Source: JAGQOZ01 sp041399205
Lineage (GTDB): Bacteria > Planctomycetota > Planctomycetia > Pirellulales > Pirellulaceae
Assembly: GCA_041399205.1 (NCBI GenBank)
Contig: JAWKTK010000056.1
Location: forward strand, 1 to 5,448
DNA: 5,448 bases
Direction of reading: 5' to 3'
Position 1 is the stretch's first letter. Each line of letters opens with the position of its first letter. The notes beneath the pieces were generated by a model. That model was not told the DNA's origin. It saw only the letters and a program-made list of their open reading frames with translations, and ran no database searches. A program made the translations under genes and the position numbers. Below, one piece after another: positions 1 to 5,448 of the stretch.

Positions 1-665
1 CTGGTTTCGTAGCAATTGATATGTGTCAGCACCAGTTGTCCTACGTTAGCAGCGCGAGCCAACTGCAGGACCGGTGTTAGCGAACTGTGACCGGTCAATT
101 CGGCCAAATCTTCTTGGCCGTCGCGAAAATTGCATTCGTGAATCAAGACGTCCACGTTTCGAATCAAATCTACATACGCAGCGTTGGACGCGGCCGTGGT
201 GTCTGTCACGTACGCCAGCGTCTTTGGCTCTAAATCGGATTCTATCCGGTAAGCCACGGCACCACCGGGATGCGGAATAGCAACCGACGATACTTGGGCA
301 TGGCACAGTCGATTGACGCCGGAATCTGCCAGCGGAACGCAGTCAAAATTCGGTGGCAACGGAAACAGGTCCGGATGAAACAAATGCTGTTGAATCACGT
401 CCAGTTTTTGCGCTGGCGCGTACGTTCGAATCTGTGTAACCTCTTTTTGATGCGTGATGCCGTACAAGAACGTTAAACCAACCGTGTGGTCTAGATGGGC
501 ATGACTGAGCAAAATATCCAGCGTATCGGTTTCTAGGTGTTCGCGAATTCGAAAAAAGCCGGTGCCGGCATCCAATGCCAAGCCTAGTTCGGGCAAGAAA
601 ATACTGGTTGTCTGCCGCTGTTCGTTGGGATGGTATCCGGCCGTGCCCAAGAAAAGGATCTTCAT
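1..665 (-). CDS. RNase Z-like metallo-beta-lactamase-fold hydrolase, C-terminus cut by window edge
   Basis: This is a metal-dependent hydrolase of the metallo-beta-lactamase fold, probably a cytoplasmic phosphodiesterase; the substrate is unknown. The first 221 codons are visible and the frame is still open at base 1. Seen: the N-terminal strand FLGTAGYHPN (5-14), the zinc motif HAHLDH (55-60), H132 in PHPGG, D155 in YVTDTT, HEC (176-178), GHSS (192-195) and H215 in LTHIN. Order and spacing match RNase Z (ElaC) closely, except that H132 to D155 is only 23 residues. In RNase Z this interval carries the long tRNA-binding arm. The arm is therefore absent, and a true tRNA 3'-processing role is doubtful. 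The start is the only ATG after an in-frame TAA at 705-707, and it has AGGA six bases upstream. The AsmA-like gene ends 72 bases upstream on the same strand with no terminator visible between, so co-transcription is likely. Alternatives are a PhnP-like or cyclic-nucleotide phosphodiesterase relative. Confidence 0.9.
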   Translation of the reverse strand, partial: MKILFLGTAGYHPNEQRQTTSIFLPELGLALDAGTGFFRIREHLETDTLDILLSHAHLDHTVGLTFLYGITHQKEVTQIRTYAPAQKLDVIQQHLFHPDLFPLPPNFDCVPLADSGVNRLCHAQVSSVAIPHPGGAVAYRIESDLEPKTLAYVTDTTAASNAAYVDLIRNVDVLIHECNFRDGQEDLAELTGHSSLTPVLQLARAANVGQLVLTHINCYET

Positions 666-671
666 GGTCAG

Positions 672-675
672 TCCT
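672..675 (-). promoter_or_regulatory. Ribosome binding site of the RNase Z-like gene
   Basis: AGGA on the minus strand, six bases before the ATG at 665-663. It fixes the start against an overlapping out-of-frame ORF that begins further upstream. Confidence 0.6.
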
Positions 676-737
676 GGTTTTGCGGTACGAAGGGGATGAC
701 ATTCTTAGATTCATTCTTGAAGCTGGCGACGGCTAGG

Positions 738-3700
738 TCAATTCCGCTTAAACAATCGCTGCAGCTGATTTTGGACTTCGTCCTGAATGAACGATTCGGC
801 CGCTCCGGTCACCGCCTTCTGCGTCAGCGTCGCAAACACTCGCTTGTCCAACTGTGGACGGCTGAGCGTTCCCGTGACGGGCACATCCAACGTGGTACCT
901 CGCAATCCGGCCAACCAGCGTTCGTTCCCAATCCAGTCGTCTTGCACGGGAATCTTAGCTACCAAGGAAATACGTTCGTCAAACGCCACAGCGCCGGCCG
1001 TCTGAACTTGTACGTCCGCAATTTGAAGCGTCAAGTTATTGTGCCGAACCGTACCGTCGCGGACGTCAAAAGCAATCTGATGTTCCGGCATTGTAAGCCA
1101 CGGTCTGCTGGGATCCAAAATCCGCGAAGCATCTTGTCCGCCTTTTGTCAGCGACTTGATTTGCTGCGCGACGGCCAGAAATTCACGCGCCAACGGGCCG
1201 GGGCCAATCCGAGCACCATGAATTCCCAAGTTGCCAGCCACTTGGGACGCATAGGTGTCATACAGGGGCACTCGAGCACCATTCAATTGCACCGAAAATT
1301 TTCCTTCGGCTTCAGTGGAATCCGCCAGTAACGGTGCCACAAAGCGAAACCAGGTTCGACACAGTTCGGCAGTTAGTTCCACTTGATCCAACCGAGTTTC
1401 ATTGCCGGCGTACAACACCGGAGCAGACGAGCGCAAGTCCAATTTCGGTGCAGCGGCCAATGTTCCACCGCCAATCTGCAGACTGACAGGCAGCACCGAT
1501 AGGACGCCTTGCTCCAGCCGAGTGTCCACGCTGCCGCTACCTAAGGAAAGCCCATATGCACTGGCCTGATCCCAACCCACTCCCGCATTGGCTTTCAATT
1601 GCAACGGCACCAGCGGCCGGTTTGCGGCGTTGTCGGAGACGCTGACCGGACGCGTTGTCGAGCCTGAAGACATCGAACCAGACGAAATGGCTGGCTCCCA
1701 CAATGGCCCTGTCGCCTCGAACGGTTTTTCTACCGAACCGGCCAATTGCATCGACGTCCCGAACAGAGTCTGTAGCCGAGGTGCCAGTTTCTCTAAGTGG
1801 TAAACCGTTTTTCCTTGCACGGCCAAACGAGGCGTCGTGCGTAGCTGCTGGACATTTCCAGCCAACTGCACGTCGACGCTGTCACCGTCCAATTCGAACG
1901 ATTCTGTCTGCAGTTCATCCGTTTCGGCGTTGTAAGTCATCCGAGCGGCCAGTTGGGCTTGTGGTTCGAACCAAACTTCGTCCCAATTGGCAGGCGTCGC
2001 GGCTTGTCGAGATTGATACTTGAAGTTTTGCAGCGTGGCCTGCACATCGGCCGAAGTGGTCACTCCGTTGGTTACGAACTTTGCGTTGGCGTCCACCTTG
2101 CCTGACATCTTTGCATTGGGTTCGTTACTGGGAAACCACGCCATCAACGGCGCGATTTCGCCTTGCAGTTTTGCATTGCCCGCCACGGTCATGGCCGCTA
2201 AGTCAACGTTGATCAGTTGGGCGTTGGCATTCATCGTGGACGATGTCAATTGAAATGATTGACAGACCAGCTTGTGCGCAGTTAAGTCAATCGACGTCAC
2301 GGCATTGCAAGTGAGCTGCGGTTCGCGAATATCAACTCCGTCTTGGCGATAACGGAAGTTTTGCACGCGAACTTGCGACTGCGAAATATCAATCACTTGT
2401 GGCGACACGACCATATCCGCCGTCACATCGGCCTGGCCTGCAATCCATCGGCCTTCCATCGGCAACAGCGAATAGAATCGCTGGGCGTTCTTTTCTAAAC
2501 TTCCTTGCAGCCGCACTCGCAGTGGCCATCGAGTATCGGCTGCAACTTGAGCAACCGGTTGCGTCAACTGCACGTCCAGTGTGTCTTCTGGAGTCACCAG
2601 GTTGGCGCGAAATGCGTTCACACTGCCTGGCACCCAGCCCTGTAACGTCAACATGGTTTGGAAGGCGAGTTGCATGTCATTTTCGTCCCAGCGAGTTCCG
2701 TTGGGCTGTTGATACAGAAAGCGATCAGACTGAATTCGACCATTGATGTGCATGGCATTTTGCTGCGTTTCCCATTGCAACTGCGTCACTAGTTCGCCAT
2801 CAAACTGCTGTCCCTGCAAGTCGACGATGTCGCTTAGCTCGCTTGCCAAACGCCCCAGATGAATCCGAGCCGCCAGACGGCCTTGATCCAGCCCGCCGGT
2901 GCCTCGCAATCCCAAGAAAGCAGACTGACACACAACTTCGTCCAGTCGGATTTGTCGATCAGCTTCGCGTAACGCCAATGTGATATTGATAGGGCCTCGC
3001 GGCGCTATCTCCATGCTTGGTCGACTCGCGGCGATGCCTTTAGATTCGATGGTGGCGGTCAAGGTTCGCTGGTCGGCATCTGCTTGCCGTTGCAGTGACC
3101 ATTTGACTTGCCCGCCGGTCACCTGCGTGTCCGCTCGTAAAGCCAAAGAATTCTTCAGCATGCCGGTCAACGGAACCAATTGGACGTCACCGCTCGCTTC
3201 AAATTGATTGGCGTCCAGAATGGTCGTCACGATCGCTCGCCAATCCGCGAATTCCAGCTGGCTCGATTGCACGTTCGCAACCGCTTGGGCCGACGCCACG
3301 TCCGACGTGAACGTCATTTGCTCTACAGTAATGGTATCGTCTTTCGTGGTCACTTGGATGTTCAACGACGCCCGATCCAATTGAATGACATCGCCCTGCA
3401 GTTCAGGTGATTTAGCCACAAGGTTGGCAACCGACAAATCCGTATGAAGCTGAAATTGCTTTGCGCCAGCCGTTGACCATTTGCCGTCAGCCGAACCCTG
3501 CAGCGAACCACTGACCGCGGTGTTTGGTGCCATTCGAGCCAACACCAACCGAGTCAGATCCAGAGGCAGCGACTCCGCGTGAAACTGAAATTCGCCTGTT
3601 CCCAACGAAGTAAAATCAGACGCCGTCTGCCAAGCAAACTGCAGCTCCGTTTGGCCTTCCTTTTCTAACTTGCGAAAAACGTTGGTAGCCAGCTTGCCTT

Positions 3701-4319
3701 GCATCTGAGCCAACGCCTGGGCACTTTGAATAGCAACCTGCGATTCCACATTCAGGCTCTGCAGGGACCAAGTCTGATCAGGCTCAGTGGTATCGGAGAC
3801 ATCAATACATCCGTTTTCCACCAGCAGGTTTACCTGCAAGTCCGTCGACGCGGTTGAGTCGGTGGGCTCGGATTCCGGCATGGCGGCCAAGTAGTCCTGC
3901 AGGTTGCTCCCTTCTCCGTTGAGCACCAGAAACAGCGTAGGATTGGTCACTTGCACCGTCCCGAATTGGCTCTGCTGACGAACCAATTCGACTAGCGAAC
4001 GGTCAATGGATAGGCGTTCGGCTTGAAGCAGAACAGAGTCGGTCGCATCCCAAACGGTCAGGCCGTAAATTTCGTTCGGTGACAGCCAACGTAGTCGAGC
4101 GGACTTGATTTCCACGCGGCCAGGCAACGCTTGCGTGCTCCACGCAACCAAGCGATTTAGGATCGCCGGATGTGAAATCAACGTAGGCGCTAAGGCAACG
4201 GCTCCCAAAACTCCCACGACCGCAGCAGCAACAATTCGCTTCCACGTCAACAACTTACGGCGAAGGGGTTGTCCAGACTTGCTCCGGCGAAAATAACCGG
4301 TATGTGAATGATCCGTCAT
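738..4319 (-). CDS. AsmA-like giant inner-membrane-anchored envelope protein, 1193 aa
   Basis: Predicted envelope protein of the AsmA/YhdP/TamB type, a superfamily whose members form long beta-rich bridges and are implicated in moving phospholipids between inner and outer membranes. Seen: a short basic cytoplasmic N-terminus (residues 11-28, rich in R and K), one membrane segment at about 29-48, then an AsmA-like start (GRVEIKSARLRWLSP, 67-81). A very long beta-rich region follows, with few cysteines. A Ser/Thr-rich linker lies near 880-905. The C-terminal part carries IGPGPL (1038-1043) and VPVTGTLSRPQL (1146-1157), typical of AsmA C-terminal regions, and ends in a basic tail. Three related segments recur near 534, 655 and 766. 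The length is close to E. coli YhdP and TamB and well above AsmA itself. The ATG directly follows an in-frame TAG and has AGGGA eight bases upstream. It probably forms an operon with the downstream hydrolase. I recognise no TamB-type C-terminal domain. Class is confident; the exact cargo is inference. Confidence 0.92.
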   Translation of the reverse strand: MTDHSHTGYFRRSKSGQPLRRKLLTWKRIVAAAVVGVLGAVALAPTLISHPAILNRLVAWSTQALPGRVEIKSARLRWLSPNEIYGLTVWDATDSVLLQAERLSIDRSLVELVRQQSQFGTVQVTNPTLFLVLNGEGSNLQDYLAAMPESEPTDSTASTDLQVNLLVENGCIDVSDTTEPDQTWSLQSLNVESQVAIQSAQALAQMQGKLATNVFRKLEKEGQTELQFAWQTASDFTSLGTGEFQFHAESLPLDLTRLVLARMAPNTAVSGSLQGSADGKWSTAGAKQFQLHTDLSVANLVAKSPELQGDVIQLDRASLNIQVTTKDDTITVEQMTFTSDVASAQAVANVQSSQLEFADWRAIVTTILDANQFEASGDVQLVPLTGMLKNSLALRADTQVTGGQVKWSLQRQADADQRTLTATIESKGIAASRPSMEIAPRGPINITLALREADRQIRLDEVVCQSAFLGLRGTGGLDQGRLAARIHLGRLASELSDIVDLQGQQFDGELVTQLQWETQQNAMHINGRIQSDRFLYQQPNGTRWDENDMQLAFQTMLTLQGWVPGSVNAFRANLVTPEDTLDVQLTQPVAQVAADTRWPLRVRLQGSLEKNAQRFYSLLPMEGRWIAGQADVTADMVVSPQVIDISQSQVRVQNFRYRQDGVDIREPQLTCNAVTSIDLTAHKLVCQSFQLTSSTMNANAQLINVDLAAMTVAGNAKLQGEIAPLMAWFPSNEPNAKMSGKVDANAKFVTNGVTTSADVQATLQNFKYQSRQAATPANWDEVWFEPQAQLAARMTYNAETDELQTESFELDGDSVDVQLAGNVQQLRTTPRLAVQGKTVYHLEKLAPRLQTLFGTSMQLAGSVEKPFEATGPLWEPAISSGSMSSGSTTRPVSVSDNAANRPLVPLQLKANAGVGWDQASAYGLSLGSGSVDTRLEQGVLSVLPVSLQIGGGTLAAAPKLDLRSSAPVLYAGNETRLDQVELTAELCRTWFRFVAPLLADSTEAEGKFSVQLNGARVPLYDTYASQVAGNLGIHGARIGPGPLAREFLAVAQQIKSLTKGGQDASRILDPSRPWLTMPEHQIAFDVRDGTVRHNNLTLQIADVQVQTAGAVAFDERISLVAKIPVQDDWIGNERWLAGLRGTTLDVPVTGTLSRPQLDKRVFATLTQKAVTGAAESFIQDEVQNQLQRLFKRN

Positions 4320-4327
4320 CTAAGAAG

Positions 4328-4332
4328 TCCCT
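4328..4332 (-). promoter_or_regulatory. Ribosome binding site of the AsmA-like gene
   Basis: AGGGA on the minus strand, eight bases before the ATG at 4319-4317. The codon directly before this ATG is an in-frame TAG, so no longer N-terminus is possible. Confidence 0.55.
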
Positions 4333-4395
4333 GTTTCTTGTTGCTGACAAACTGACCGCCTTCTGCGCTTTCACAGCATGGCTGGCAATGCCGTC

Positions 4396-4565
4396 TTGCT
4401 GGCGTTGTTTGACCGCCCGAACCGGACTCGACATAACGTCCCGCACGCGACCTCTTAATCTGATGTGGCATATCGAACCAACAACCGAATGCCAGCAGGC
4501 AATTCCATCACAACTCTATTAGCATCGACTGTTGCTATGTCGGCGGTCAAATGAAACGCTGGCAA
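4396..4565. repeat. Interrupted inverted repeat filling the gap between two genes
   Basis: The arm at 4396-4417 is the inverse of the arm at 4542-4565. They match at 19 of 22 positions with a 2-base gap, including a perfect 10-bp core TTTGACCGCC. Pairing resumes inward between GACATAAC (4430-4437) and GTTGCTATGTC (4531-4541), with a 2-base bulge and 12 unpaired bases on the left side. The right arm starts two bases after the stop codon of the nuclease-like gene. A third TGACCGCC lies at 4353-4360. No T tract follows on the minus strand, so this is not a standard intrinsic terminator. I see no flanking target-site duplication. It may be a structured 3' UTR or the remnant of a small MITE-like element. 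Confidence 0.55.
4487..4505. other. Small hairpin inside the intergenic inverted repeat
   Basis: GAATGCC (4487-4493) pairs with GGC-A-ATTC (4498-4505) across an AGCA loop, giving seven base pairs with one bulged A. It sits within the loop of the larger 4396-4565 inverted repeat. It has no adjacent T tract, so a terminator role is not supported. Confidence 0.35.
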
Positions 4566-4567
4566 AC

Positions 4568-5233
4568 TTAGGCAGCAAAACGATACAGAATCGCATTGCG
4601 CTGCTTGCCTTGCGTTTTGAGTGCTTTCATATGACGCAAGCAGTAGGCAATTCGTTGCGCGAACCAGCGATCCACCTGCAATGCTTCGGCCAAGTGCTGC
4701 GTGGTAAACAGCGAAGGCATGTTACGTGGAATCAACTTCAAGAGATCTCGTTTGGTCTGAAACTGCCTGGTTTCGATGATTTCCAATAAGAATTGGTCTT
4801 CCACAGCAAATTTCTTGCGATACTTTCTGCGACGATGATTCGATGGATATCGCCATTCTTCAACCGATACCAGTGGAACATCCAACGTCAGATTCGGATG
4901 CGGAAAAACGTCGCGAAAATAAATCAGTTCATGAAAAATATCCAAGATGCAACCGCGGCTAGGACTCATCCGTTCGCTGGCCACGGCTTTCCCCTGAGCC
5001 TTGCGTTTGACCAATCTTTTTCGCGCCACAATCGGCTTGACCACTCGAACGTCATGACCCGCCGCCAACAGCTTCTTGATTTTGGGACGAATCGCCGCCA
5101 GCGAACCGTGTTGAATTTCCACCAACTGGTCGCCACAAATGGCATCAATTCGGAACGAATCAAGTTTCACTTCCGACTGGCCAGCAACACCGGCGTAGAT
5201 GTTCTTCAGCGTGCGATGTAGTGACGTTTCCAT
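4568..5233 (-). CDS. Uncharacterised PD-(D/E)XK-like nuclease with C-terminal winged helix, 221 aa
   Basis: No characterised homologue is recognised; the motifs recall a conserved hypothetical family I know mainly from planctomycetes. Residues about 5-70 look like a compact restriction-endonuclease fold. A helix is followed by strand SEVKLDSFRIDAI (20-32), strand LVEIQ (37-41), helix LAAIRPKIKKLLAAG (45-59) and strand VRVVKPI (62-68). Candidate metal and catalytic residues are E21, D30, E39 and Q41 (an ExQ variant of ExK), plus K51. A basic stretch follows (66-82). The central region has SPSRG (90-94), FPHPNLTL (110-117) and EEWRYP (125-130), then a basic cluster (133-141). Residues about 145-221 resemble a winged helix, with TTQHLAEALQVDRWFAQRIA (177-196) as helices and a terminal wing. 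No signal peptide or membrane segment is visible, so it is probably a cytoplasmic nucleic-acid enzyme. An in-frame TAG 11 codons upstream makes this the only ATG start; no good Shine-Dalgarno site is visible. The CDS is confident, the nuclease call moderate. Confidence 0.88.
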   Translation of the reverse strand: METSLHRTLKNIYAGVAGQSEVKLDSFRIDAICGDQLVEIQHGSLAAIRPKIKKLLAAGHDVRVVKPIVARKRLVKRKAQGKAVASERMSPSRGCILDIFHELIYFRDVFPHPNLTLDVPLVSVEEWRYPSNHRRRKYRKKFAVEDQFLLEIIETRQFQTKRDLLKLIPRNMPSLFTTQHLAEALQVDRWFAQRIAYCLRHMKALKTQGKQRNAILYRFAA

Positions 5234-5448
5234 GTCATTCGTTTCACAGCCAGTGAATTCCGCTGACTACCGCCTCGTGCAGTAGCGATTTCTCATAGCC
5301 CCAAGCAGACCTTTTTTTGAAGTTGTGATTTTAGTAGCCCGAAACGTAAGAGAGGGAAAATTGGATGCTTCCGTGGTCTCTTGATGACGTTTCGAGATAC
5401 GACTTTCGGGCAGGCGAGCGTTTGTTGGTCCGCACGTAGGTATTGTCG
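5234..5448. other. Upstream region with no supported gene
   Basis: This stretch lies upstream of the nuclease-like gene and probably holds its promoter and 5' leader, but I see no convincing -35/-10 pair. It contains a T7 run at 5312-5318 with no hairpin before it on the plus strand. All three minus frames stay open for about 38 to 60 codons from the right edge, which is too short and unpatterned to call a gene end. Confidence 0.5.
5337..5411. repeat. Two competing inverted repeats, possible structured RNA leader
   Basis: CGAAACGT (5340-5347) is a perfect inverse of ACGTTTCG (5387-5394). That stem continues inward with AAGAGA (5348-5353) against TCTCTT (5377-5382) after a 4-base bulge, then GGAA (5355-5358) against TTCC (5369-5372). 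Separately, GCCCGAAA (5337-5344) is a perfect inverse of TTTCGGGC (5404-5411). The two stems share the bases CGAAA and cannot both form fully. The element lies about 105 to 180 bases upstream of the nuclease-like gene and could fold in a transcript of either strand. Confidence 0.45.

Noticed and set aside
343..714. 123-codon minus-strand ORF overlapping the hydrolase start
   Set aside because: It is out of frame with the hydrolase, whose metal-binding motifs are intact. The translation shows no family pattern.
630..1331. 233-codon plus-strand ORF overlapping the AsmA-like gene end and the hydrolase start
   Set aside because: It lies antisense to two well-supported genes. Its translation has no recognisable motif or domain, so it is a shadow frame.
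811..4367. 13-base direct repeat ACCGCCTTCTGCG at 811-823 and 4355-4367
   Set aside because: One copy lies inside coding sequence, and a match of this length is expected fairly often by chance in a window of this size.
4255..4446. 63-codon minus-strand ORF overlapping the AsmA-like start out of frame
   Set aside because: No homology pattern is visible, and its start lies within the intergenic inverted repeat. It is better explained as chance than as a leader peptide.
4396..4565. Inverted repeat as a complete transposable element
   Set aside because: There is no transposase, no room for one, and no target-site duplication at its edges. At most it is a non-autonomous remnant, so it is listed only as a repeat.
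4793..5221. 142-codon plus-strand ORF opposite the nuclease-like gene
   Set aside because: The minus-strand frame has coherent motifs and a natural domain order. The plus-strand translation has none.
5312..5318. T7 tract as an intrinsic terminator on the plus strand
   Set aside because: No GC-rich hairpin precedes it on the plus strand, and no gene is visible that would need it.
5331..5447. Minus-strand open frame from the right edge ending in TAA, as the C-terminus of an upstream gene
   Set aside because: It has only 38 codons, the other two minus frames are equally open, and no recognisable motif is present.

Overview
The window most resembles a planctomycete chromosome, probably Pirellulales (Rhodopirellula/Blastopirellula-like). 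This is inferred from moderate GC, from the giant AsmA-like protein, and from a small nuclease-like protein whose motifs I recall mainly from planctomycete hypothetical proteins. All three protein-coding genes lie on the minus strand. In transcription order, right to left, they are a 221-aa PD-(D/E)XK-like plus winged-helix protein (5233..4568), a 1193-aa AsmA-like envelope protein (4319..738) and an RNase Z-like metallo-beta-lactamase-fold hydrolase (665..1, cut by the window edge).

Region by region: 1-665 holds the N-terminal 221 codons of the hydrolase. 666-737 is a 72-base gap with a clear Shine-Dalgarno site and no visible terminator, so the hydrolase is probably co-transcribed with the AsmA-like gene. 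738-4319 is one uninterrupted reading frame; the many open frames on its opposite strand are shadows. 4320-4567 is a 248-base gap largely occupied by an interrupted inverted repeat of about 170 bases with a small hairpin inside it. 4568-5233 is the nuclease-like gene. 5234-5448 has no gene I can support, but it contains two mutually exclusive 8-bp inverted repeats and a T7 tract.

No direct functional link between the three genes is visible. The AsmA-like protein implies a two-membrane envelope and probably inter-membrane lipid traffic. The hydrolase keeps the RNase Z metal site but lacks room for the tRNA-binding arm. The 221-aa protein is the least characterised of the three and is the main candidate for a new activity. 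I see no CRISPR array, tRNA, rRNA, transposase gene, phage gene or defence cassette.
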